Numbered from the stretch's first letter, positions 1 to 5,491 are shown. The stretch is DNA of 12,201 bases from Candidatus Omnitrophota bacterium (GCA_028702365.1 JAQVOZ010000020.1:1-12201), one strand, 5' to 3'. Notes: generated from the sequence alone by a model not told the origin. A program made the numbers and translations.

Positions 1-497
1 GCAAAATATTAGAGGCGGGTACCGGAAAAGGGCATTTCGCGCTCGCCTTAGCGAAAAAAGGATATAAATTTACTACTTTTGATATATCCAAAGCAGAGCA
101 GGCATTTGCCAAGCTTAATCTTAAGTATTTTGGTTTAGACAAACAGGTTAAACTCCGTATTGAAAATGGCGAGAATCTAAACTTTAAGGATAAAAGTTTC
201 GACGTTATTTTTTCCGTTAACACTCTGCACCACCTTGCAGATCCCTATAAGGTCATAGACGAATTCACCCGTATTCTTTCCCCTAGAGGAAAGATTGTTT
301 TAAGCGATTTTACAAAAGACGGTTTAAAAATAATGGATAAAATCCATAAACTCGAAGGAAAAGTACATGAGGTAAGCAGGGTAAGATTATCAGATGTCAG
401 CCGATATCTGCGGAATAAAGGTTTCAGAGTGCAAAAAAGTAAAAGCAAATACCAGCAAATATTGATTGCTTATCATATTTTTAACTTAGCGAAATAA
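1..497 (+). CDS. SAM-dependent methyltransferase, class I (5' truncated)
   Basis: The reading frame is open from base 3 to the TAA at 495-497, giving 164 visible residues; the start lies before the window. The first residues read KILEAGTGKGHF, which is motif I (the glycine-rich SAM-binding loop) of class I methyltransferases. The acidic end of strand 2 follows (TTFDIS). Then come a motif II/III-like stretch, FDVIFSVNTLHHLADP, and LSPRGKIVLSDF, typical of the Methyltransf_11 fold. The substrate cannot be told from this fold. Only a short N-terminal part should be missing, since motif I usually lies about 40-50 residues from the start. The ferredoxin gene begins one base after the stop, so the two are probably co-transcribed and may be translationally coupled. 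Fold assignment is firm; function is open. Confidence 0.85.
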   Translation, partial: KILEAGTGKGHFALALAKKGYKFTTFDISKAEQAFAKLNLKYFGLDKQVKLRIENGENLNFKDKSFDVIFSVNTLHHLADPYKVIDEFTRILSPRGKIVLSDFTKDGLKIMDKIHKLEGKVHEVSRVRLSDVSRYLRNKGFRVQKSKSKYQQILIAYHIFNLAK

Positions 498-498
498 T

Positions 499-690
499 AT
501 GAACGAAATAGTTTTAATCAATGAAGATTTATGTATTGGTTGCGGTAAATGTGTTAAATTGTGTCCCAAGAAGATTCTGTCTATAGATAAAACAAACAAG
601 AAATGCAAAGTTTCAGATGAAATTAAATGCGATAAGCTGGCGGGCTGCCAAAGAATCTGCCCGGTAAAAGCCATAAGGATAATAAAATAA
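499..690 (+). CDS. Small 2[4Fe-4S]-type ferredoxin with one ligand cysteine missing
   Basis: This 63-residue protein has the layout of a bacterial dicluster ferredoxin, an electron carrier in the cytoplasm. The first motif is complete: C12-x2-C15-x2-C18-x3-C22-P. The second reads C44-x5-C50-x3-C54-P; the cysteine expected at position 47 is leucine. In this family the first three cysteines of a motif plus the last of the other motif hold one cluster. The second site therefore has three normal ligands, as in ferredoxins that carry a [3Fe-4S] cluster. An extra cysteine, C36, lies nearby. The ATG at 499 follows the methyltransferase stop by one base and has no strong Shine-Dalgarno, which suggests coupling. 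The partner enzyme is not evident. Confidence 0.85.
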   Translation: MNEIVLINEDLCIGCGKCVKLCPKKILSIDKTNKKCKVSDEIKCDKLAGCQRICPVKAIRIIK

Positions 691-776
691 TCAATACGTT
701 AGCCCACCCAGAATATTTTAGCGTACCTACCTCTAGTCAAATGTAAGGATTTAATTTTTAAATTTACCAAAAACAC

Positions 777-822
777 TTGACAATATAACATTTCCGTATT
801 ACCTTTATATAAAAGGTGTTAC
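777..822 (+). promoter_or_regulatory. nikR promoter region with operator-like palindrome
   Basis: A consensus -35 box TTGACA lies at 777-782; the matching -10 is poorly defined. Directly before the nikR ATG, bases 796-822 form a 27-bp inverted repeat, GTAnnACCTTT-N5-AAAGGTnnTAC, in which all nine specified positions other than the nn pair correctly. Position over the promoter and next to a gene of the NikR family, whose members often autoregulate, makes it the best operator candidate. Spacing of the GT..AC ends (N13) resembles known NikR sites, but the half-site sequence is not a standard one. Confidence 0.6.
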
Positions 823-823
823 T

Positions 824-1225
824 ATGAAAACAATAAAAAGATTTGGCGTATCGCTAGAGGAAGAGTTGTTTAATGAACTGGATGCTATTGTCAAAAAGCA
901 TAAATTTCCCAACAGAAGCCAGGCTATCCGTTTCCTCATACGTAAGAATACAACCGAAGAAGCATATGCGGAGAATAAAGAAGTTTCTGGGGCAGTTGTT
1001 ATAATTTACGACCACCACAGAAGAGAGCTTGTTAGTAAATCATTAGATATCCAGCATGAGTTTACCAATATAATCTTAGCCAGCCAGCATGTTCATCTAA
1101 GCCATCATAGTTGTTTAGAGATAATCGCCCTCAAAGGAAAGGCCTCAGGCCTTAAGGCATTAGCAGATAAACTGATAGCCTTAAAAGGAGTAAAACATGG
1201 TAAGCTTGTAGTTACTTCAGCATAA
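824..1225 (+). CDS. nikR: Nickel-responsive transcriptional regulator NikR
   Basis: The protein has 133 residues, the usual NikR length. Residues 1-42 form a ribbon-helix-helix DNA-binding domain (KRFGVSLEEELFNELD, then NRSQAIRFLIR). The remainder is the ACT-like tetramerisation domain that binds nickel. The four high-affinity Ni(II) ligands of E. coli NikR (H76, H87, H89, C95) have exact counterparts here at H78, H89, H91 and C97, with identical spacing, in the segment QHVHLSHHSCLE. Nickel binding should therefore be intact. In known members Ni-NikR represses nickel-uptake genes. Here it heads an apparent operon with a DUF2292 protein, a porin and two small membrane proteins, so these are its likely targets. 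An operator-like palindrome ends one base before the ATG. Confidence 0.95.
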   Translation: MKTIKRFGVSLEEELFNELDAIVKKHKFPNRSQAIRFLIRKNTTEEAYAENKEVSGAVVIIYDHHRRELVSKSLDIQHEFTNIILASQHVHLSHHSCLEIIALKGKASGLKALADKLIALKGVKHGKLVVTSA

Positions 1226-1267
1226 ATTTTTTTAATTTATGGTAACACGATTTTTAAAAAAGTAGCA

Positions 1268-1429
1268 ATGAATAGCAAACATATAACTATAGAAGACAAA
1301 GAAAAGCAACACATAATAAGCGAAATCATGAAAGCCACAGAGAGTATTAACTATGGAGAAGTGGTTATTACTATCCATGATTCAAAAGTAGTGCAAATAG
1401 AAAAAAGAGAAAAGAAACGTTTTAAGTAA
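1268..1429 (+). CDS. DUF2292 (YezD-like) small protein
   Basis: This 53-residue ORF begins at ATG 1268 and ends at TAA 1427. The segment INYGEVVITIHDSKVVQIEKREKKRF (residues 27-52) matches the hallmark of the DUF2292 family, small proteins of unknown function whose core is a short beta-rich unit with the pattern YG-x-V-x(3)-I-x-D/H-x-K-V-x-Q-I-x-K-x-EK-x-R. The N-terminal half is charged and probably helical. It sits 42 bp after nikR and 86 bp before the porin, so it looks like the second gene of the nikR operon. Its ribosome site is weak. A GTAACAC heptamer lies just upstream at 1242-1248, possibly a stray NikR half-site. Family assignment is from pattern recognition. Confidence 0.8.
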   Translation: MNSKHITIEDKEKQHIISEIMKATESINYGEVVITIHDSKVVQIEKREKKRFK

Positions 1430-1477
1430 TATTACTACTGCACAAGCAGAGATAAGCATTAAGAAGTGATTTCCTGA

Positions 1478-1515
1478 CTGGACAACCAGAGGAGAAGTTA
1501 AGGGAGGTTGTCCAG
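1478..1515 (+). promoter_or_regulatory. Perfect inverted repeat enclosing the porin ribosome binding site
   Basis: CTGGACAACC (1478-1487) and GGTTGTCCAG (1506-1515) are exact reverse complements separated by 18 bases, and the right arm ends immediately before the porin ATG. The Shine-Dalgarno AAGGGAGG (1500-1507) sits at the loop/right-arm border. As RNA this is a 10-bp stem presenting the ribosome site in or next to the loop. As DNA it is a 38-bp dyad. Either translational control or protein binding is plausible. There is no U-tract, so it is not a terminator. Confidence 0.7.
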
Positions 1516-2862
1516 ATGAGAACAATTACATTTTTAATTGGCCTTTTATTTGTCGCAAATAAATGTTTTGCCGACGATGCAGCTATCAGAGAAGAGATTA
1601 ACCAGCTTAAATCACGCATCATAGCTTTAGAGCAGAAATTAACCACTCAAGAAAAATGTATGAACGATCAGAAACAGTGCATCTTAGACCAGAATAAGAA
1701 AATTTCCGAATACGAAACAAAACTAAGCCAATTTGATACGGATTTGCACCGCGAAACAGGCAGGCCCATACAACTTGTAGAAGGCCTTGATATAAGTGCA
1801 GGCGTTACAGCTGTTATTCAAGGAACAAATAATGTAAACAACGCATCAAACGATGCCAGCAGAAAAATTTCCAGAACAGATGCTTCATATTCCACGGATA
1901 TTACTATCGGCAAAGAATTCAAAAATTTTGACGGCAGGGCATTTTTACATCTTGAAAACGGACAGGGCAATGGCCTTGAAGATGACCTGACACTTTATAG
2001 TAATGTTAACCGAGATGCGGATGATGATGTCAATGTCAGAGTCACCGAGGCTTGGTATGAACAAGGGCTTTTTAACGATAAAGCTGTTATAACCTTCGGA
2101 AAACTTGACCCGACAGTCTATTTTGACGATAACGCCGTTGCTAATGATGAAACCACCCAGTTCCTGGGCAGAATGTTCCGTAATTCTCCGACAATTGATT
2201 TTTCGGATAATACCATGGGCATCCGTCTTGCCTATATGCCCAAAGATTGGATTGAGTTTAATTATGGCGTGTTTGATGGAAACAATGACTGGGAGAGGAT
2301 TACCGATAATCTGGTAAATATGGGCCAGATTACCCTTAAAACTAACTTTTTTAATCTTCCCGGCAACTACCGTTTCTATGGCTGGAACAACAATATGTAT
2401 CACACTAAATGGACTGACGCATCGCAAAACAAAAAGAATGCTTACGGTTTCGGGTTAAGCTTTGACCAGAAAGCCAACGATGTCATAACTCTCTTCACCC
2501 GCTACGGCTGGCAAAATCCTGAAGTTTATAATCCAGATATTACTGCAACCGGTGATTTAAATTATTCTCTTGAACAATCCTGGAGCGCAGGTTTCCAGGT
2601 TGAAGGTAAGCCCTGGAAGCGAGAGAATGATGTTGTAGCCTTTGCTATTGGGCAGGTTTTCCCTTCAGGGGATTATAAGGAATTTTACGGTTATAAAGGG
2701 AAACCAGAAGGTCATCTTGAAGCCTACTACAAGATATATTGCAACAAGCATCTTTCTATAAGCCCTGACTTCCAGTATATCTGGAATCCTTTCGGTAAAG
2801 ACATTCCTGGTGATGCAAGCGGAGTATTTGTGGGAGGCATGAGGACAGAGATAGATTTTTAA
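1516..2862 (+). CDS. OprB-like outer-membrane porin with N-terminal coiled coil
   Basis: A 448-residue exported protein. Residues 1-19 are a signal peptide (basic start, hydrophobic core, cleavage after CFA). Residues about 21-75 form a heptad-rich coiled coil (EEINQLKSRIIALEQKL), a periplasmic anchor or trimerisation segment also seen in porins of cyanobacteria and PVC bacteria. The rest alternates polar and hydrophobic residues as in a beta-barrel and ends in a terminal phenylalanine (RTEIDF), the outer-membrane assembly signal. Segments such as AWYEQGLFNDKAVITFGKLDP and the FLGRMFRNSP stretch resemble the carbohydrate-selective porin OprB family. Its place behind nikR argues that it admits a nickel-related or chelated substrate, but this is inference. 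Translation is probably tuned by the inverted repeat before the ATG. It is followed after 14 bp by two small membrane genes. Confidence 0.85.
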   Translation: MRTITFLIGLLFVANKCFADDAAIREEINQLKSRIIALEQKLTTQEKCMNDQKQCILDQNKKISEYETKLSQFDTDLHRETGRPIQLVEGLDISAGVTAVIQGTNNVNNASNDASRKISRTDASYSTDITIGKEFKNFDGRAFLHLENGQGNGLEDDLTLYSNVNRDADDDVNVRVTEAWYEQGLFNDKAVITFGKLDPTVYFDDNAVANDETTQFLGRMFRNSPTIDFSDNTMGIRLAYMPKDWIEFNYGVFDGNNDWERITDNLVNMGQITLKTNFFNLPGNYRFYGWNNNMYHTKWTDASQNKKNAYGFGLSFDQKANDVITLFTRYGWQNPEVYNPDITATGDLNYSLEQSWSAGFQVEGKPWKRENDVVAFAIGQVFPSGDYKEFYGYKGKPEGHLEAYYKIYCNKHLSISPDFQYIWNPFGKDIPGDASGVFVGGMRTEIDF

Positions 2863-2876
2863 AAGGAGGTTAAAAA

Positions 2877-3155
2877 ATGTGGTTAGCAACAACTTCGATC
2901 GTGGCTGCAGGCGCAACTGCAGCGAATTTTATTTTTCCAAAAAAATATAGATTAGGTTTCTTGGCTCTAATGCTTTGGGGTGCAGCTGCGATGATTCTTG
3001 TCGATCACATGCTCGGTTATGAAGGTGGAAGTTTTTTAGAGAAGACAACCGATGGGATGATAAAAAATAGCACAATGTTAGGAATCACAATGCTGATACC
3101 TGTGTTTGTAATCTGGGGGATTTCACTTTTAATATCCAATTTAAAAAGGGGGTAA
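2877..3155 (+). CDS. Small membrane protein, first of a paralogous pair
   Basis: 92 residues with three hydrophobic segments (about 3-20, 27-46 and 67-87). The core LALMLWGAAAMILVDHML places an Asp-His pair (D43, H44) at the end of the second helix. The last helix, LGITMLIPVFVIWGISLL, is very like that of the next gene. A strong Shine-Dalgarno (AAAAGGAGG) lies 7 bases before the ATG, which is 14 bp past the porin stop. I do not recognise a named family. Position in the nikR-porin operon suggests an inner-membrane partner of the porin, possibly in metal transport; D43/H44 could contact a metal. That role is inferred. Confidence 0.8.
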   Translation: MWLATTSIVAAGATAANFIFPKKYRLGFLALMLWGAAAMILVDHMLGYEGGSFLEKTTDGMIKNSTMLGITMLIPVFVIWGISLLISNLKRG

Positions 3156-3158
3156 CCA

Positions 3159-3473
3159 ATGGCTTGTTTTCTTGTTCCTACGGCTGCAGCAATCGTAACT
3201 ACTACTGTAAGCAAAAAAATTCCCGAAAAGTATCATATGAATTGGCTAAACTCAATGTTGTGGGGCGGTATAACAATATTGGCGGTTGAACATCTTGCGC
3301 ACAAAGAAGTTGTCCCTTATCCGCCATTTCTAACTGCCGGGCTTCCTGAAGTTTTGCCAGAAATGATAAGAGTCGGTCTCACGATGACGGTGGCTATTTT
3401 TATAATCTGGGGAATAATGCTAATGGCAGTTGCAGTAACGAGTAAAAAAATAAAGTATATAGAAACGCGATAG
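3159..3473 (+). CDS. Small membrane protein, second of a paralogous pair
   Basis: 104 residues with the same three-helix plan as its neighbour. The second helix, NSMLWGGITILAVEHLAHKE, has Glu-His (E44, H45) where the other has Asp-His, plus H48. The third, VGLTMTVAIFIIWGIMLM, aligns with LGITMLIPVFVIWGISLL without gaps. Between them lies a proline-rich loop, VVPYPPFLTAG. The gene starts 3 bp after the previous stop with a GGGGG-type ribosome site, and a strong terminator follows, so it is the last gene of the operon. The two proteins probably form a hetero-oligomer. No named family is recognised; the conserved acid-His pair is the best clue to function. Confidence 0.8.
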   Translation: MACFLVPTAAAIVTTTVSKKIPEKYHMNWLNSMLWGGITILAVEHLAHKEVVPYPPFLTAGLPEVLPEMIRVGLTMTVAIFIIWGIMLMAVAVTSKKIKYIETR

Positions 3474-3490
3474 GGAATTATATTAAATAG

Positions 3491-3532
3491 AACTAAAGCC
3501 CACCTTTATTAAGGTGGGCTTTAGTTTATTTT
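3491..3532 (+). terminator. Intrinsic terminator of the nikR-porin operon
   Basis: A perfect 16-bp stem (3491-3506 with 3511-3526) with a TATT loop has a GC core of GCCCACC/GGTGGGC and is followed by TATTTTA. The stem's own A-rich left side makes it potentially bidirectional. Confidence 0.93.
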
Positions 3533-3985
3533 ATGTGGGAAAGTTATATTAATATTAGCACGAGGCACTTAAGAATTTCTTTATCTGAAGAAAGAGATAT
3601 TATTTCAGAAGCTCAAAGAGGTTCCAAGGAAAGTAAAGATAAGATTGTTCTTTTCCATATAAATTTCCTAATGTTTAGAATTCGTAGAATCGTTTTTCCT
3701 TGTCTCCTCCAACGTTTTGGAGAAGATTTATTAACCGAGACAATATTAATCGTTTATAACAAAATCGAAAACTACGACCTTAATTATCGCGATAAGAACG
3801 GTAATCTCAAACCGGTTAAATTTGCTTCTTATATCTGGAAAAGAATTGATGGTTTTATAATTGATTTTTTAAAGAAAGAATTAGTGAAGTCAAATTATTA
3901 TAGCCAATATGATGAATGTAATGTCAAAAGGGCAGATTTAGCAATAATGTCCAGTTTGAGAGAGGTAGACATTCATATCTCATAA
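3533..3985 (+). CDS. Sigma-70 region 2-like protein lacking regions 3 and 4
   Basis: 150 residues. The stretch LSEERDIISEAQRGSKESKDKIV (17-39) resembles sigma region 1.2, and residues about 40-118 follow region 2: a paired helix, an acidic GEDLLTETILIVYNKIENYDL segment (core-binding region 2.2), and VKFASYIWKRIDGFIIDFLKKEL in place of the usual FSTYA.W-IR.AI (2.3/2.4, -10 recognition). The protein stops about 30 residues later with no region 3 or helix-turn-helix region 4, and none is visible in other frames downstream. The ATG sits in the tail of the terminator with no Shine-Dalgarno; M47 is a possible later start. It may be a reduced sigma factor, a core-binding regulator or a decaying gene. 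Confidence 0.6.
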   Translation: MWESYINISTRHLRISLSEERDIISEAQRGSKESKDKIVLFHINFLMFRIRRIVFPCLLQRFGEDLLTETILIVYNKIENYDLNYRDKNGNLKPVKFASYIWKRIDGFIIDFLKKELVKSNYYSQYDECNVKRADLAIMSSLREVDIHIS

Positions 3986-4043
3986 TGCTTCAGCAAGTTG
4001 TGTAATCCCAAGCCCAAAATTCCCGGACAAAACGGACAAAATT

Positions 4044-4070
4044 AGCGAGGGAATAACCTCTCTAAACTGC
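4044..4070 (+). repeat. Direct repeat copy R1 upstream of the PAS gene
   Basis: AGCGAGG followed by GAATAACCTCTCTAAACTGC. A second direct copy at 4778-4808 matches 7/7 in the first block and 17/20 in the second, with four extra bases between. An inverted relative lies at 4858-4884. The part ACCTCTCTAAAC (4056-4067) recurs at 6721-6732, again 10-11 bp before a -35 box, so this may be an operator rather than a mobile-element end. Confidence 0.65.
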
Positions 4071-4077
4071 CAATTTC

Positions 4078-4106
4078 TTGATAATCGCCCCATTTAGCCG
4101 TATAAT
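4078..4106 (+). promoter_or_regulatory. Sigma-70-type promoter of the first PAS gene
   Basis: TTGATA (4078-4083), 17-bp spacer, TATAAT (4101-4106). The TTG here could open a longer in-frame ORF, but that frame runs through the promoter itself and has no ribosome site, so the gene starts at 4204. The roughly 97-nt leader holds possible hairpins: TTGTA-gta-TACAA (4136-4140 with 4144-4148) inside a closing GTGAT/ATCAC pair (4115-4119 with 4154-4158). Confidence 0.75.
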
Positions 4107-4203
4107 ACATACCTGTGATGGAGAGAGATTTTCTCTTGTAGTATACAAGCGGGATCACCGATTTATAATATTGGCATTATTCGAATTTCATTTAAGGAAT
4201 AAA

Positions 4204-4803
4204 ATGATGGATAAAACTAGAGAAGAACTTATTGAAGAGATAAAATTCCTTAAAAAACGTATAGCAGAACTTGTGGAGTATAAAGCTGAATCTAAAGATT
4301 TGGATGAGCGAATCATAAGGCGCTCTGTGGAACTTGCTAAAACAAATGTGGAATTACAAGACGAGATTAAAGAACGTAAGAGAATGGAAAAGGCACTAAA
4401 GGAAAGCGAGAAAAAGATACGCGCTCTTTATGATCATGCTTTTCAATTTATTGGCCTGATGACTTCGGACGGAACATTGATAGAAGCAAACAGGACAGCC
4501 CTGGAATTTTGTGGAATTGGATTATCGGAAGTCATAAATAAGCCTTTCTGGGAGACTCCATGGTGGGCCCATTCTCCGCAACTGCAGGAGGAATTGCGTA
4601 AGGCGATAAAAAAAGTTGCTCAAGGAGCTTTCGTTCGCTTTGAAGCAACTCATCTTAACAAAGACGGAGTTTTGCATTACGTGGATTTTTCTCTTAAACC
4701 GATTAAAGATAAATCTGGAAAGGTGATTTTTATGATTCCCGAGGGCCGCGACATCACCGAGCACAGGAAGGCGAAAGAGCGAGGAGAGGAATTACCTCTC
4801 TGA
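4204..4803 (+). CDS. Coiled-coil plus PAS-domain sensor protein without output domain
   Basis: 199 residues from ATG 4204 (TAAGGAA ribosome site at 4192-4198). Residues about 5-75 are a charged coiled coil containing ELAKTNVELQDEIKERKRMEKAL, the linker typical before PAS domains in sensor kinases. Residues about 72-185 are a PAS domain with its PAC motif (AFQFIGLMTSDGTLIEANRTALEF, then HLNKDGVLHYVDFSLKPIKDKSGKVIFMIPEGRDITEHRKA). No histidine kinase, GGDEF or DNA-binding part follows. The last residues (ERGEELPL) are encoded by a copy of the flanking repeat, so the gene looks cut off or capped by it. The ligand is unknown. It probably signals through protein contact via the coiled coil. It is an independent transcription unit with its own promoter. 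Confidence 0.85.
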   Translation: MMDKTREELIEEIKFLKKRIAELVEYKAESKDLDERIIRRSVELAKTNVELQDEIKERKRMEKALKESEKKIRALYDHAFQFIGLMTSDGTLIEANRTALEFCGIGLSEVINKPFWETPWWAHSPQLQEELRKAIKKVAQGAFVRFEATHLNKDGVLHYVDFSLKPIKDKSGKVIFMIPEGRDITEHRKAKERGEELPL

Positions 4804-4810
4804 ATTGCAG
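4778..4810 (+). repeat. Direct repeat copy R2 overlapping the PAS gene 3' end
   Basis: AGCGAGG, four extra bases, then GAATTACCTCTCTGAATTGC, related to R1. It contains GAGAGGAATTACCTCTC, which is itself palindromic. It encodes the last codons and stop of the PAS gene. Just after it AGAAATTGGCA (4810-4820) is the reverse complement of TGCCAATTTCT (4068-4078), which follows R1, so the two copies continue in opposite senses. Confidence 0.6.
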
Positions 4811-4857
4811 AAATTGGCATATTATTAAGGTAATTGATAGATTAAGCATGATTTGAA

Positions 4858-4884
4858 AATTAGAGAGGTTTCCCCTCGCGAAAT
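4858..4884 (+). repeat. Inverted repeat copy R4 downstream of the PAS gene
   Basis: Its reverse complement (blocks GCGAGGGG and ACCTCTCTAA) aligns with 4041-4067 over about 26 bp, with a few mismatches and one-base shifts. Together with R1 it frames the PAS promoter and gene as an inverted pair about 840 bp apart. It is also the 5' part of the hairpin-rich stretch before the terminator at 4934. Confidence 0.5.
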
Positions 4885-4932
4885 ACGAGTGGGACCCCAG
4901 TATTATGCTTCTCTCAATTTAAGGAGAGAGGC
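4870..4932 (+). other. Hairpin-rich untranslated stretch, possible small RNA or leader
   Basis: Two stems can be drawn: TCCC-CTCG / CGAG-t-GGGA (4871-4878 with 4886-4894, loop about 7 nt), and GCTTCTCTC / GAGAGAGGC (4907-4915 with 4924-4932, 9 bp including one G-U). They lie directly before the terminator at 4934-4971, so a discrete transcript ending there is plausible: either the 3' UTR of the PAS gene or an independent RNA. I do not recognise a known RNA family. From 4972 to 5217 the sequence is AT-rich and I see no convincing gene or RNA. Confidence 0.4.
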
Positions 4933-4933
4933 G

Positions 4934-4971
4934 AAATGCCATGATTAGTAAAACTGATCATGGCATTTTTT
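4934..4971 (+). terminator. Intrinsic terminator after the PAS module
   Basis: A 16-bp stem (4934-4949 with 4953-4968, one G-U pair) with an AAA loop contains ATGCCATGAT/ATCATGGCAT and runs into a T-tract (4966-4971). A short ORF opening with ATG 4941 inside this stem is more likely chance than gene. Confidence 0.85.
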
Positions 4972-5217
4972 ATTCATGCAACTACAGGCAAAAAGACAAT
5001 GTTATAAATTTCGATTACCTGCAGACAACTGTTAAAAACAAACTATTTTATAGCTTGCAGAGATCTAAAAATCTAAGAATAGTATCATATGACAAAGTAA
5101 TCTTTGGCGGCTTATCGTTGGAAGGGGAAGGTGTCGGTGCATTTATCTTTGATTAGATATTCAGGAAAATTTACGAACATTTAAAGGCGAAGGGCAATGC
5201 AATTAAATTTTAAAATC

Positions 5218-5245
5218 TTGTTTTTTATGGAAAATAAGGTATAAT
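5218..5245 (+). promoter_or_regulatory. Promoter of the small-peptide/rnfA operon
   Basis: TTGTTT (5218-5223), 16-bp spacer, TATAAT (5240-5245) in AT-rich DNA. Transcription from here would give a leader of about 140 nt before the first ribosome site, containing the hairpin and terminator described next. Confidence 0.6.
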
Positions 5246-5285
5246 TTTTTTGTTCAAAATAGAAGAAGTTAAAAATTAGTTCGGG

Positions 5286-5370
5286 TTCGGAAACCCACAT
5301 ATGGGTTTTCGAAGGTTTTAGGATGGTCGGGCCGCCATCTTGCATGAAAATGCAGGGTGGCGGTTTTTTA
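5286..5370 (+). promoter_or_regulatory. Structured leader with terminator: attenuator or riboswitch candidate
   Basis: Three elements occur in order. A 12-bp hairpin has arms 5286-5297 and 5302-5313 and a CATA loop. GATGG (5322-5326) can pair with CCATC (5335-5339). An intrinsic terminator has a 14-bp stem, 5332-5345 with 5350-5363, a GAAA tetraloop and six T. The GATGG/CCATC pairing uses bases of the terminator's left arm, so the two are mutually exclusive. The strong ribosome site GAAGGAGGTG lies beyond the terminator. This is the usual layout of transcriptional control by a ligand or protein. I cannot match the upstream part to a known aptamer class. Confidence 0.65.
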
Positions 5371-5392
5371 TTTTTGAAGGAGGTGAAACGAC

Positions 5393-5491
5393 ATGGACAA
5401 CAGTATGCGTTTTATTTTCATTGTTTTCGGTATTTGCATCCTTGCTGGAATTATTTGTATAGTTTTTGCTGTTACACATGGAATAAGATAA
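5393..5491 (+). CDS. 32-residue single-span membrane peptide
   Basis: ATG 5393 follows an excellent ribosome site (GAAGGAGGTG, 5377-5386). The product is a short start (MDNSMRF), one hydrophobic helix of about 22 residues (IFIVFGICILAGIICIVFAV), and a short tail, THGIR. It is the first gene after the attenuator-like leader and lies 70 bp before rnfA. No family is recognised. Three similar-sized membrane peptides follow rnfA, so it likely belongs to the same unit. Confidence 0.65.
   Translation: MDNSMRFIFIVFGICILAGIICIVFAVTHGIR

Noticed and set aside
1242..1248. GTAACAC as a second NikR operator
   Set aside because: Only a half-site; no partner at 13-14 bp spacing upstream or downstream.
1945..2427. 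160-residue minus-strand ORF inside the porin gene
   Set aside because: Antisense shadow of a clear porin coding frame; no ribosome site or domain.
4078..4203. N-terminal extension of the first PAS protein from a TTG start
   Set aside because: The TTG is the -35 box of the promoter and the extension spans the -10; ATG 4204 has a ribosome site and gives the natural PAS protein start.
4941..5156. 71-residue ORF with a fair ribosome site (AGGAGAGAGG) ahead of its ATG
   Set aside because: It opens inside the stem of a strong intrinsic terminator, has no recognisable domain or membrane profile, and is isolated; more likely chance, though not excluded.
5286..5370. Assignment to a known riboswitch class (ZTP, fluoride, c-di-GMP, guanidine)
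   Set aside because: I compared the conserved cores from memory and none fits; GGGCCGCC only superficially recalls the ZTP class.
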